In this document: one piece after another, positions 7,324 to 16,919 of the stretch | How positions within the stretch are numbered: the first letter of the stretch is position 1 | Layout of the letters: every line of letters begins with the position of its first letter | Assembly (NCBI RefSeq): GCF_000797445.1 | Contig: NZ_JSWF01000044.1 | Span: 124,001 to 188,000 of the forward strand | DNA from: Lacinutrix jangbogonensis | GTDB lineage: Bacteria > Bacteroidota > Bacteroidia > Flavobacteriales > Flavobacteriaceae | Direction of reading: 5' to 3' | Length of the DNA: 64,000 bases | Program-made: the position numbers and the translations under genes | The notes under the pieces: model-generated | The model's input: the letters and a program-made list of their open reading frames with translations, nothing else | Database searches by the model: none | Told to the model about the DNA's origin: nothing

Positions 7324-9677
7324 AAATCATCATACGTATAAAACTCTTTATCGTTTTCATCTTTATGGTAAAGCACACTTGCTCTTATCGCTTTTAATCC
7401 AGTAACCGCTTGTAAGTCTTGTAACTCAACGATTTCAACATCAGTATCTAAATATTTTTTAGATTGTAAAAATTCCACATACCTCAAGTACTCTATCTCG
7501 TCTTGTTTTTGAGAGTAGATAATACTTATTTTCCCTTTTTGGGTTACCCGTTCCGTTGTTCCTTTTATATACGCTTTATCCACACGTTTTTTTACAATTT
7601 CGTAACGTGCGTTGTAAGTGCCATCTACGTCAAACTGCTTTTCATCCATTCTAAAACTAATAGATAAAGGCTGACTAAAAACTAAAATCATAGAAGCTAC
7701 ATCTAGAGCCACTGGAAAGTCGCCTTGCATTTGGTAATAGGTGTTTTCCATTTCACACATAACCTGTAATTGCCATAATCTAAGATTATAGAGATAAATA
7801 GAACTAAAACTATTTTCCTTAGTAATAGACTCTCCTATATACATGTTGTGCTCTACGCCATCTGTTTTAAAACGCTCAAAGTAATGAGGGTACATTTTTT
7901 GGGCTTCAACTTGCTTTCTATCTAAAAGCGAAGCCATTTCTTTATTAATTAAAGCAATGGTGTCGTCGTATTGTTTTCTGTGTTTATAAAGTACGTTTAC
8001 CTCATCATCTATAGTATTGGAATAATCATCTATTAAAATTTTAAGCTCTTCATTTTTATATAAATGCTTAAAAATCGATTCTATATCTTCTGTGAAAAAT
8101 GAAGCAATTTGTTGTTCACTATCTACTTGGAAATTATTTTTTAATCCGTTTAAAAAACTATCTATTTGAAAAATGTATTGCTCATAGATTGGTAAAGGTT
8201 CTAAGCTAAAAGCCTTCACTAACACCTCTTTAGCTGTACTGAGTTGTAACTGTAAATCCTGTTGTGTTGCCCAATTTCTAGCTTCAGAAGAGCCTTTAAT
8301 GTCTATCTGTCCATATAAAGGGTAAATATTATCGAAAGCTATTTTATTAAAACTCGGTTTCTTTCCGTTAAGTTGATCTTTAATAAAATTCTTTGCTTCT
8401 GTTTCAAATTTCCAATTCACACTTGGATGAATAGATGTGCATTCCTGTTGAATAATAGCTTCAATTAAATGCGCTTCTTCAGTTTTAGAACGCTCAACAG
8501 CAGCAATAATAAATGGCATGACATACACTAATTTATTAGCATTAATACTATTTAGAACCTTAGGTTGGTCTGAAACAATTTCAATAATACCCATCAAACC
8601 TTTATCATTAGCAATAGGTGCAAAAATCGCGCTTTTAATACCTTGTTCATGAAGTACACATATATGCGGAGCATGACCTTTAGATTTCTTGTAATCACGC
8701 TCAACATCTGATACTGAAAAATATTTCACTTCCTTAAGTAATCTATTATAAGACCAAGAGCATAAAGCATCTGAACATTTAGAATTTTCTAAATCGTTTA
8801 ATAAAAAGCTATTCATACCTGCTCCATGAACACGTTCAAAACTATCCTCTTCTTCATTAAATATTGAAAAACCAACTCTAATATCTTTAAGTCCAAATAA
8901 GGATCGAAATATTTCATGAAAATCTTCAATAAAGCCTTCATCATTTCTCTTATCTTCTCCTATTAATTTAGATTTAATATTAGATATAGATTGATCATCT
9001 GTTACATTAAAAATATTTGAAATTACAAAGCCTTTAAAAACATAGCTATTAGGCGGGAATTTCTCTTTCCACAAAGCAATATTCTCAAAATTATCTAATA
9101 GAATATCCACATCATTTTGTGTGATTTTTGGAGCATTATCTGTGGGAATAATTTCTGTAAAATCGCCATTATACAAAATCTTATAAAATTGCATTATACC
9201 ATTAGCATCGGGGATTTCGTAATAAAAAGGACGTTTAAAATCAATATTTATACCATAACAATAGACTAAAATTATGGTACAGGCCATAATATAGGCGTCA
9301 TCTTCAGGCATGTTTTTAATACTCAATTCGAAATCTTCTCCTGCAACTTTAATAATATCTTTAAAGCGTTCTGAAGCATTGAAAATTAAATCATGAAAAG
9401 GTACTGAAGCCGTTTTAATTTCATTTTTAGTTAAAACAGGACTAAACGAATCTTGAAGAATGACACTAATTACTTGCTCTCTTTCTTTCAAAATTGAAGG
9501 ATCAATTATACCTTCTCTTAAATCGGGGAATTCATTTGCTGTTTCTAAAACACGCTTTGCCTTCGCGGCAATAAATTCATCATCACTTGTAACAAGTTCC
9601 TCATAATGTTTAAGTAGCTTGTTAAAGCTTACCATCAATTTAAAAGGAAACTCTATATTTTCGTTTATATCTCGCAT
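7305..9677 (-). CDS. Large GAF-domain protein of unknown function
   Basis: This is a 790-residue soluble protein with no signal peptide or transmembrane segment. Residues about 230-395 look like a GAF sensor domain, including GIKSAIFAPIANDKGLMGII, the typical central strand pair, and a nearby Cys/His cluster (CSDALCSWS, APHICVLHE). The flanking N- and C-terminal regions are mostly helical and have no recognised motif. No kinase, cyclase or DNA-binding domain is visible. The gene is monocistronic and faces the HD/PycTM gene. Similar long GAF proteins occur in Flavobacteriia without assigned function. The GAF call is moderate and the function is unknown. Confidence 0.65.
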   Translation of the reverse strand: MRDINENIEFPFKLMVSFNKLLKHYEELVTSDDEFIAAKAKRVLETANEFPDLREGIIDPSILKEREQVISVILQDSFSPVLTKNEIKTASVPFHDLIFNASERFKDIIKVAGEDFELSIKNMPEDDAYIMACTIILVYCYGINIDFKRPFYYEIPDANGIMQFYKILYNGDFTEIIPTDNAPKITQNDVDILLDNFENIALWKEKFPPNSYVFKGFVISNIFNVTDDQSISNIKSKLIGEDKRNDEGFIEDFHEIFRSLFGLKDIRVGFSIFNEEEDSFERVHGAGMNSFLLNDLENSKCSDALCSWSYNRLLKEVKYFSVSDVERDYKKSKGHAPHICVLHEQGIKSAIFAPIANDKGLMGIIEIVSDQPKVLNSINANKLVYVMPFIIAAVERSKTEEAHLIEAIIQQECTSIHPSVNWKFETEAKNFIKDQLNGKKPSFNKIAFDNIYPLYGQIDIKGSSEARNWATQQDLQLQLSTAKEVLVKAFSLEPLPIYEQYIFQIDSFLNGLKNNFQVDSEQQIASFFTEDIESIFKHLYKNEELKILIDDYSNTIDDEVNVLYKHRKQYDDTIALINKEMASLLDRKQVEAQKMYPHYFERFKTDGVEHNMYIGESITKENSFSSIYLYNLRLWQLQVMCEMENTYYQMQGDFPVALDVASMILVFSQPLSISFRMDEKQFDVDGTYNARYEIVKKRVDKAYIKGTTERVTQKGKISIIYSQKQDEIEYLRYVEFLQSKKYLDTDVEIVELQDLQAVTGLKAIRASVLYHKDENDKEFYTYDDLMKALK

Positions 9678-9696
9678 AACACTTATCTACTTTATA

Positions 9697-9704
9697 CAAA
9701 TTTA
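9697..9704 (-). promoter_or_regulatory. Candidate Bacteroidota -7 promoter box (TAAATTTG)
   Basis: Read on the minus strand, this is TAAATTTG, a match to the Bacteroidota sigma consensus TAnnTTTG, 20 bases upstream of the GAF-protein start codon. A correctly spaced TTTG element at -33 is not obvious, so support is limited. Confidence 0.35.
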
Positions 9705-9827
9705 CAATTATTTTTGTTTAGTCGAAAAAAGACAAAAGTCTTAACAATATTATATAATCTCTCTGTTAGATTACTCCCATAAAAACGGAACTATAAAACT
9801 CTTATTTCTATACTATTTGACTAATAA

Positions 9828-10306
9828 TTATATAGCGTTTAAAACACTCCCTTTTAACACCTTTATCTGATTGGAATGGACCACCCCAAAAAGGAAACTA
9901 TCGCTATCTTTCACATAGTATCCTACAGCTTTAATATGTAAATAAATGACCATTATACTCTTTACTTTTAACAAAGGAAACCCATTAGAAAGCGCTCCAA
10001 TAACATCGGTTCTGGTATTCATTTTAAGCCTATGACTTAAAATAGATTTTCCAGGACGAGAGCTAAACTAACTGGCCCTAAAAAAACGTAAAGAACACCT
10101 TTTAATAAGATGTATTTGTAAAGCAAATAGTAGCCCTTGTTTTCTTGACCACCCTCTAAAAGACTATTGTTGTTAGTAAACAAATAAGCTATCATCGAAA
10201 ACAAAACAATGAGCTGTAAATCAGTAGTTATTGAGATGTACTTTTTCCTACCAATATTATATTTTGTTTCACTAGTTTTGCACAAACTACATCGACTGCT
10301 ATTCAT
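9828..10306 (-). other. Two short hydrophobic reading frames, probably remnants of a lost gene
   Basis: Minus-strand frames at 10037-10306 (89 residues) and 9828-10022 (64 residues) lie end to end. The first has two hydrophobic stretches (LQLIVLFSMIAYLF and VLYVFLGPVSLALVL). They read almost continuously across one stop at 10037. I do not recognise the protein. The surrounding 9.8-11.1 kb contains another clearly decayed gene, so I treat these as debris of an old membrane-protein gene and not as two real small genes. Confidence 0.3.
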
Positions 10307-10619
10307 CCCTATATGACTCTTTTGATAACAAGTATAATTTGTATTAATGTGAACATAATTATTTTAATAATTGATTATTTCGACTGTTGCCCTCTTTTTA
10401 TATTTTAAAGCTAATTACTTATCATTTTAACTTAAGACCTTATATCTGCATGATAACGCAAAATAACTGTTGCATGGTGTTACTTAAGGAAATTACAGCA
10501 AGTACTATGATATGGAATAAAAAGGATATGACATCCTAGATATCCAAAATCTAAATTTCATTTATATTATTTATTTTCTTCAATAAAACGAAGGTATTGA
10601 TTTAGCCACTCGTCATATT

Positions 10620-10928
10620 TTTGGTATGTGTGTGTGTAATGCCCCCATTACTCCAAACAGAAAAAGTAACAACATAGGTTATCGCAGTTGAAACGAAGCA
10701 ATAGCTCAATACGTGCATTCGCCTTTCCATGTACCTTGTTGCCGCACTTATTGGAATCCTTATGTTACAATAAGCCTGAATATTTATAGACATCATAATA
10801 GTTGCCATAGTCATGGAGCTACAACTGTAGTTATTAATAACCAGAACAGTAACAACATTAGACACAACTCTGTTGCCGTAAATAATAATATTAAAATGGG
10901 GAATTTGAAAACGTCGGGTCAAAAATAA
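10620..10928 (+). pseudogene. Decayed paralog of the Tyr/His-rich secreted protein at 12235
   Basis: This stretch aligns by eye with 12700-13050 inside the intact gene at 12235. Shared landmarks, in order, are AGCTCAATACG against AGTTCAATACG, TYWNPYVTISLNIYRHH against VYWNPWAVISIGVYHHY, the TTVVINN / TTVVIRN segment and the closing MGNLKTSGQ / NGNFKTSGQ. The copy lacks the signal peptide, the N-terminal domain and the C-terminal repeats, and it has stops and small indels. It is a truncated tandem duplicate that no longer encodes the protein. Homology to the intact gene is clear from several separate blocks. Confidence 0.75.
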
Positions 10929-11133
10929 TCTCAACCTTCACTTCAACTGGGTAGTCTGAGAATAATTCAGATAAAAACAAGATCCTAAAACGGACAAGGT
11001 GTCGATAGGCTATTCACGATATAAAAACCCAGCATCAAAATATTTATTATCTAGAACGCTGAAATAACGCTCTTTTTCTAATACACGCCATTTAGGAAGG
11101 ACAGAGTGAGGCAGTAACAAATATCTCATATAA

Positions 11134-11172
11134 AAAAGCCTCATTTTAAATAAAATGAGGCTTTTCATATTC
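11134..11172 (-). terminator. Intrinsic terminator of the DUF4440-like lipoprotein gene
   Basis: Perfect 15-bp inverted repeat, arms 11134-11148 and 11151-11165, GC-rich at its base (AGCCTC/GAGGCT), followed on the minus strand by a run of T (complement of A at 11132-11137). It sits just downstream of the stop at 11183. Confidence 0.75.
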
Positions 11173-11182
11173 TTTTAAGTGT

Positions 11183-11668
11183 CTATTCAATAGACATATC
11201 AGAGGTGCTCATATCTCTAATACACACATACTTACCATCTCTTTTTTCAAATAAACTCATATAGTGCCCTGTTTTTATAGCAGTATTAATAGAATCGATT
11301 ACCGTGTAATATCCTATTTCCAAAACTTGAATACCCTCTTTAGATGGAAACACTTCAGTTGTAGTAAATGAAATTTTGTTTGTATTTGTAGCGAGATCTG
11401 TTTTAAAAAAATCCTGTCTTTGTTTTTTCGTCCGTATAGGAGCCATGTTTTGATGAAAAGTAATGGCATCATCTGCATAATAACCAATCTTTTTTTGCTT
11501 TCCACTATTATATATTTCAGCAAATTGATTCTCTATAGCTTGAATATCTATTTTTACTTGTTCTTTATCAATCACTACCACTATTGACTTTTCTTCATTT
11601 GTATTACAAGACGTCATCAATAAAAATAAACAACCTAATACCATTCCTTTTACAAATCTGTTTTTCAT
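11183..11668 (-). CDS. NTF2-like (DUF4440/SnoaL-type) lipoprotein
   Basis: The protein has 161 residues from the ATG at 11668; an ATG two codons upstream is possible. The N-terminus is a lipoprotein signal, KGMVLGCLFLLMTSC, then a short acidic linker. The rest fits the small cone-shaped NTF2-like fold of DUF4440 proteins: an IENQFAEIYNSG helix, a YYADDAITFH turn, and strands ending in KYVCIRDMSTSD. Such proteins either bind small ligands or are enzymes of unknown substrate. It is monocistronic with its own terminator and is one of the few intact genes between 9.7 and 12.2 kb. The fold call is moderate and the function is unknown. Confidence 0.65.
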   Translation of the reverse strand: MKNRFVKGMVLGCLFLLMTSCNTNEEKSIVVVIDKEQVKIDIQAIENQFAEIYNSGKQKKIGYYADDAITFHQNMAPIRTKKQRQDFFKTDLATNTNKISFTTTEVFPSKEGIQVLEIGYYTVIDSINTAIKTGHYMSLFEKRDGKYVCIRDMSTSDMSIE

Positions 11669-12234
11669 AATCATCCTTTATTAAAAAAAAATATTTTATT
11701 AATGTATCAAAAGTAATATAAAAATGACACTTTATATACATCCAAAAATATTTTTATTAAATGCTTCGCAGAGGTATAAGTTAATAATAATTGATACGAA
11801 AAATAAAAATCAAAGGCCTTATGACAAACAAAGCTGCCTTTATTAAAAAACCAATAGTAATCACTTTTAATTGTCTTTACTGCGGTTAAAATCTCATAAC
11901 GGAAAGTCCAAACTAAAAGCGCTTAAATTTTAAAACTATATAAACAAGCGTTAATCTTAGTTAACTTATTTATGGAAAGAGCGCAAACATAAAGAGCGAC
12001 TCAAAACAGCCTTTATTGGATTAAAAGAATACAAACACTAATTAACGCGATAACAAATTGACAAGTTTTAGAAGATAGGTGAATTCAATTATTTCAAAAA
12101 AAAAAAACGAAATATAATTAGAAATCCTATATCTTTGTTATCATATAAATATTTATGCTTTGGCAAGACGTATTATAAACCATAACAAAATATCATTCTC
12201 CGATATTAATCTGTAGGAAAACAAAAAAAATATT
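11669..12234. promoter_or_regulatory. 566-base intergenic region with a candidate promoter for the gene at 12235
   Basis: No coding frame is supported here. At 12130-12137 the plus strand reads TATCTTTG, an exact TAnnTTTG -7 box about 100 bases before the start codon at 12235, preceded by a run of A at about 12098-12109. The long leader after it has no recognisable riboswitch. The rest of the stretch is AT-rich and shows nothing I can name. Confidence 0.35.
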
Positions 12235-13278
12235 ATGAAAAATAGATGTTTATCAATATTACTACTAACAATTAGTTTAATTAGCTTCTCTGCTTTTTCT
12301 CAAACAGAGAATGAAGAGCCATTATTAGGATTACCTGGTGATGACCTAGATCTTTATGCCGTGTTAAATATTTTTCAACAGTCAAAAACCATTGAGGATT
12401 TTGAAAAATCGTTGAATGATGAAAAAGAAGGCATTGTCAATTTAGATCTGAATAATGATGGAAAAGTTGATTTCCTTAAAGTTGTAACCGAAAAAGAGGG
12501 CGATGATTTCTTATTTATTCTTCAAGACCCAATAAGTGAAAAAGAAACTCAGGACGTTGCTGTAATGGCCGTATCAAAAGATACTGAAGGTCAAATTTCT
12601 ATGCAGATTATTGGAGATGAAAAACTATACGGTAAAGATTATGTTGTTGAACCAAGAACAGAAGCTACAAAATCAGTGACATCTAATCCGGCATATGTAG
12701 GCGATGATCCGGTTACAGTAACTGTTCCAGCAACCACAAAAATTGTGGTCGTTGAATCTGCACCAATAGTTCAATACGTGTATTCCCCTATTTACAGACC
12801 TTATCTACCACCTTATTATTATGGATACTACCCTGTGTATTGGAACCCTTGGGCCGTAATAAGTATTGGTGTTTATCATCATTACCATTACCATCATCAC
12901 TACGGATATCATGGTGGTTATTACGGTCATGGAAATACAACAGTCGTTATTCGTAATCATAATAGTTACAACAACTACAATACCAATAGAAGAAGAAGCT
13001 CTAATACTGTAAATAGGAATATTAGAAATGGAAATTTCAAAACATCAGGTCAAAGAGGATCGCGACCTTCAAATAGGACTACATTAAACAGAGCATCAAC
13101 AAACAATAGAACGTCAACAAACAATAGAGCATCAACAAACAATAGAGCATCAACAAACAATAGAGCGTCAACAAACAATAGAGCATCAACAACTAGGCAT
13201 TCTGGCTCTAGAACAATGGGATCATCTCGTTCTTCAGGTGTAAGCCGCTCACGTATTGGTGGTCGTCGAAGACGGTAA
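12235..13278 (+). CDS. Secreted Tyr/His-rich protein with C-terminal TNNRAS repeats
   Basis: The 347-residue protein is exported: residues 1-23 are a signal peptide ending AFSQ. Residues about 30-140 form an acidic domain with a calcium-loop-like DLNNDGKVDF. Residues about 175-250 are dominated by Tyr, His and Pro (RPYLPPYYYGYYP, YHHYHYHHHYGYHGGYYGH). The C-terminal 95 residues are basic and Ser/Asn/Thr-rich, with five TNNR(A/T)S repeats and an Arg-rich end (GGRRRR). The architecture suggests a cell-surface or matrix protein, and the His/Tyr block could bind metal or surfaces, but I know of no assigned function. A decayed tandem copy lies at 10620-10928. A terminator follows at 13309. Confidence 0.7.
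   Translation: MKNRCLSILLLTISLISFSAFSQTENEEPLLGLPGDDLDLYAVLNIFQQSKTIEDFEKSLNDEKEGIVNLDLNNDGKVDFLKVVTEKEGDDFLFILQDPISEKETQDVAVMAVSKDTEGQISMQIIGDEKLYGKDYVVEPRTEATKSVTSNPAYVGDDPVTVTVPATTKIVVVESAPIVQYVYSPIYRPYLPPYYYGYYPVYWNPWAVISIGVYHHYHYHHHYGYHGGYYGHGNTTVVIRNHNSYNNYNTNRRRSSNTVNRNIRNGNFKTSGQRGSRPSNRTTLNRASTNNRTSTNNRASTNNRASTNNRASTNNRASTTRHSGSRTMGSSRSSGVSRSRIGGRRRR
13099..13188 (+). repeat. Five 18-bp in-frame tandem repeats
   Basis: There are five near-identical 18-base units, starting at 13099, 13117, 13135, 13153 and 13171. Each is codon-aligned and encodes TNNR(A/T)S within the secreted protein at 12235. The units differ only at the wobble and first bases of the Ala/Thr codon (GCA, ACG, GCG), so copy number is likely variable between strains. 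Confidence 0.9.
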
Positions 13279-13308
13279 ATTTTTCGGAAAATAATCTAAC
13301 AAAAAAGG

Positions 13309-13340
13309 AGGCTATTTTATTTGAGATAGCCTACTTTTTT
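13309..13340 (+). terminator. Intrinsic terminator of the Tyr/His-rich protein gene
   Basis: The arms AGGCTAT (13309-13315) and ATAGCCT (13326-13332) form a hairpin, followed by AC and a run of six T, 30 bases after the stop codon at 13276-13278. Confidence 0.65.
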
Positions 13341-13759
13341 AAATTTGCAATATATCTCTGATTAATTATACAACGACTAATCTTTACTAAAACTAAAAAT
13401 GTTTATTGATAAATGTGTCTGTTTTTGATGTATAACCTAATATTGGCAATACCAAACTCGATAGCGTATAAGATTATCTGAAGTTATTGAAGTTGTTATA
13501 TTTAATAAAAGTATTTTGAAGCCATCTTCATCGCTTAAACAAGTTTTTTGAGTGTCTTGATAATAGCATTTTACAACTTTATTTTAGCCATAAGCTATCT
13601 TTGTAATTTCAGCTCTACAGAATAATAGCAAAACGATCTTTCTAATTATTACCATTTAATATTTCATTCTAAGGCACGCATTATAGCTTAATCTTTAAAC
13701 CGCCATTAATCAAACTAGCTAATATTCTCACCTAAATAGAGTCTCTAATGATATTTTGC

Positions 13760-14690
13760 TGCACTTAACTTTTAGTGTTAAAAAAAAATCAGTATCCCTA
13801 TTTCACCATGACGCAATTTTGCAATAGACTCTCTTTTTTTAGCTGGACCTATATGTTGTTATATTTTAAATAGTGTATTATTATCCTCCATAACAATACC
13901 GTCAATTTTAAGAATACTATCCCCTCCTATTAGAACTTTGGATTCCTTTATATTAGTAATTATATAATCACCTTGTAAACCAAACAAACCCTCAGTTCCT
14001 TTTAAGGCGCATTGGTGATGAGTAAACAGAGCTCTCGGGTACATTTAAAACAGTGCTTTTCTCACCGCCAATTAACATAGACTCTAGACCTATCCAAACA
14101 CTTACATCTTAATTTCGTTGTTTTTAACAATCTTAGATAACATTGCAAATCAGATGCCGTGAAGCCCTCGAGATTCAGTATATATTCTCCTTATAATTCC
14201 AATCACTTCTTCTTTCAAATTAAACATGAGACCACTAAATTTTTCACGATTAACTGGGGCATCAGTTTGAAGGAGTTCTATTTCAATAAAATTGTTAATT
14301 AAATGCTCTGGGTGATAAAGTCCAATTAAATCCAAGTCGATAGTGATTGTTTAAATTCGTGTGGTGGTACTAAAGCAAAAACATCTTCTCTAATTTCTGT
14401 TTTATCAGAGTCTCCTTTTTTTTAAAATTGAAATTTGAATTCTATTTTAAAGGAAGCAATACCTACTTCAGGATTATAGGAAAATGCCACGTCAACTAAT
14501 CCTGCTTATTAAACAACATGAGTAGTAATATAAATAATCACCTCATTAGCCATAAACAGATCTGAACCTAAAGAAGCTTCGGTCATCATTCAAATTTTCC
14601 CATCAAGACTTTGAGAAGACACTTTTAAAACTTTAATTAGAACAACCGACGATTTTACTTCATTCTATAATTTAGTTGATATTTGCAAAA
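13760..14690 (-). pseudogene. Decayed HtrA/DegP-type serine protease with PDZ region
   Basis: Reading the minus strand from about 14690 downward gives successive HtrA landmarks interrupted by stops. These are VKSSVVLIKV, then GSDLFMANEVIIYITTHVV (the GSGFF...THVV block with the catalytic His), then IELLQTDAPVN followed by a damaged GNSGG box (REKFSG), FNLKEEVIGI, and a GI-stop-FAM that matches GIGFAI. A PDZ-like part follows with LFGLQGDYIITNI, LIGGDSILKIDGI and KLRHGEI. The catalytic Ser box is lost and there are at least six stops, so the gene is dead. It is co-directional with the neighbouring envelope genes. An intact ancestor would have been a periplasmic quality-control protease. Confidence 0.75.
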
Positions 14691-14731
14691 AACTCGAGAC
14701 TGAATAAACAGAAAGATTATTATAAATTTAA

Positions 14732-15805
14732 TTAATTAAATGACCAACCGAATCCACTAGTAAAGATATAATCTACTTCACTACCTGAAAATGCTGGTTT
14801 GTTATCATAATTTAAAGAGAACCCTAATTTTATATAAAAATCGAGAGGCAAATTATATTTTAAGGATAAGTTATAGTCCGTTCTAATACGTCCTCTTTCA
14901 GAGATACTTGGATAAAACTTTATATCCGTTTTAAAATCAAAATCTTTCAAATCATAAATATTAAACGTTGAAGTTATAAAAACTTCACTAGAACTTTTAT
15001 CCAAAGTAGCATCTGTATAATTCTCAATATTTAGTGTAAATCCTGAAGAAAGACCTAGATAAAGTTTATTGGTACTAATTACAAATTTCCCAACTCCAAA
15101 ACTTGGACTTATACGCGAATCAATGGCCTGTTCTGTATTTGAAAGAAAAGGAATTTCAATTATAAAATATAACTTTTTTCGCAATAATCTAACGAGCTCA
15201 ATATTTGCTTCTGTTCTTCTGGTTAACTCAGCATTCTCTTGATTAGTCTTGAGACTAGAAATATTGGCTTCAAATCGCCATAACTCACTGTTGTAATTAA
15301 GCTTACCAGTAACAGAGAACTGGTTTGTTTTATTCGCTTTTGCAAAATTATAACTCAAGTCAATTGCTCCGGTAAACCTTTGAATGAAATTTTCTCTGAC
15401 CTCTTGAAGTGAGATTATCTCGGAAATCGCATATTCCTCTTGTAAATTATTATCTAACGTTATTGTTATTTTTTGTTTTGCATTAGATTTTATAAACCCA
15501 AAACGTCTGCGAGCTTTAGTTAAAATAATTAAGCATTTACGTTGTATGACAAGCTTATTTACTTTATTGAATTCTATCTTAAAATCCGTATCACTATATG
15601 CCGTTTCTATAGCGAGGACTCCTTCAGAAATCAATTTAATTTCACCTGCTAGGATATCTCCACTTTTAAGCGTTATGGTATCATTTTGAGCGTTTACAGA
15701 AAAGCTTATAAATACACTAAATATCAAAATTAGTAAAGAGCTTTTTACTGCTATTATCTTAATTATTAGCATTTTAAATAAAACTAGACTACGAGGCCTT
15801 TTCAT
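14732..15805 (-). CDS. DUF481-family outer-membrane beta-barrel protein
   Basis: The 357-residue protein has a signal peptide (hydrophobic run then FSVNAQ at about residue 40), then a small strand-rich domain starting DTITLKSGDILAGEIKLI, typical of the N-terminal part of DUF481/YdiY-like proteins. From residue about 140 on, alternating amphipathic strands of a beta-barrel run to the C-terminal FGWSFN. The start at 15805 gives a long n-region; ATG codons slightly downstream are possible. DUF481 proteins are salt- or stress-linked outer-membrane proteins of unknown transport role. It follows the Tyr-rich lipoprotein gene on the same strand in the sulfatase-associated locus. Confidence 0.75.
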   Translation of the reverse strand: MKRPRSLVLFKMLIIKIIAVKSSLLILIFSVFISFSVNAQNDTITLKSGDILAGEIKLISEGVLAIETAYSDTDFKIEFNKVNKLVIQRKCLIILTKARRRFGFIKSNAKQKITITLDNNLQEEYAISEIISLQEVRENFIQRFTGAIDLSYNFAKANKTNQFSVTGKLNYNSELWRFEANISSLKTNQENAELTRRTEANIELVRLLRKKLYFIIEIPFLSNTEQAIDSRISPSFGVGKFVISTNKLYLGLSSGFTLNIENYTDATLDKSSSEVFITSTFNIYDLKDFDFKTDIKFYPSISERGRIRTDYNLSLKYNLPLDFYIKLGFSLNYDNKPAFSGSEVDYIFTSGFGWSFN

Positions 15806-15940
15806 TAATTAATTATTATATAAAGGTTTAATTAAAAATCACAATAACAAAAGATAGCACAACAGAAATAGCAATCATTAATTTAAAGGATGCTATCCTT
15901 TTTTAAACTTTTTATAAGTAACGGTATTTATTACTTCTAA

Positions 15941-16633
15941 TTATTTTTCAGACACCTCTAAATGCTTAATCATTAGATTAACGTATTCCTCTGCGGTTTT
16001 ATGAGCTTCTTTTGGATCTTCTAAATTAGTAGTAATAACAGCTACCAATTGGCTCTCCGCTTCTTCATCCAAGTTGTAAGCTACAGTTTCTAAAACATAT
16101 TCTGTGTCATAACTCGTTGTTGTCGACGTTGGAATATAGCCGCCAAATGAATTATAATAAGATCCATAAGCATAAGGATAACTGTAATAATTATAGAATC
16201 CACCATAATGAGCTGGATAGTAGTTATTGTATGTTGCGCCCAAATAAACACCGTTTGTTGCAACACGTTCAGTAACTTTTTTGTCTTTAATTACCGTTAA
16301 AACAATAGCATTAAACCCTTCACTTTTCAATAAGGATTTCATGAGATTTAGCCGCTCTTCAGACATTTCTTTATTTGGATGTAGATTTGGAGCTTTATTA
16401 TAACTTTCGGTAGCTTTAATCCCTCTTTCTCGCAGGGCATTAGCGATTTCTTTCTCAAAAGCAAAACGCGCACTATTATTAGCCGTTCGTGCAATAACAA
16501 GAACATTCTTTTTCTTGAATAGGTCAACTACAGATGGTTCGGCTTTCCAAGCATCTAATACTTTGGTACTAGAGCAGTTTTGAAAGAATAAAGTAATGAT
16601 TATTAGTAATAATACTTGCTTAATATTTTTCAT
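15941..16633 (-). CDS. Tyr/Gly-rich lipoprotein, paralog of the one at 33748
   Basis: The ATG at 16633 gives a clean lipoprotein signal ending FFQNC, so I choose it over the ATG at 16681, which would add 16 polar residues. The mature part starts SSTKVLDAWKAE and continues VLVIARTANNSARFAFEKEI, a nucleoside-like alternation of strand and helix resembling DUF4136-type lipoproteins. Residues about 130-185 are a Tyr-rich loop (NNYYPAHYGGFYNYYSYPY). The C-terminal helix ends in a VAVITTNLEDP segment. The paralog at 33748 shares this whole plan. Both belong to the sulfatase-associated locus and flank it. The function is unknown; a surface adaptor is only a guess. Confidence 0.75.
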   Translation of the reverse strand: MKNIKQVLLLIIITLFFQNCSSTKVLDAWKAEPSVVDLFKKKNVLVIARTANNSARFAFEKEIANALRERGIKATESYNKAPNLHPNKEMSEERLNLMKSLLKSEGFNAIVLTVIKDKKVTERVATNGVYLGATYNNYYPAHYGGFYNYYSYPYAYGSYYNSFGGYIPTSTTTSYDTEYVLETVAYNLDEEAESQLVAVITTNLEDPKEAHKTAEEYVNLMIKHLEVSEK

Positions 16634-16919
16634 ATTGTTTGTTTTCTTTAATTGTTTACTGTCTGTTTTAAAGTCACTCACTTATTGCGTAACCTTGAAC
16701 TTGTTTCGGGATCTCGTAATAGAGATTTAATTTACATAAATATAAAATTCTGAAACGCGTTCTGAATGGCGCACTTTTTATCATTATTATGACACATTAC
16801 TTGCTAAAGAAATTGCTTATTATATTTTCTTTAGCCCTATAAATTAGTTGGTAATGTAATATAGTGCAAAAATACATTTCTTTATTTTAATATAAAATTA
16901 TAAAATGGTCTCAAAAGGT

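Noticed and set aside
10602-10934. Minus-strand frame of 110 codons
   Set aside because: It is the antisense of the decayed Tyr/His-rich paralog and has no signal, start site or family resemblance.
13099-13188. Short tandem repeats that could suggest a CRISPR array
   Set aside because: 18-bp units without spacers, in frame inside a coding gene, so they are protein repeats.
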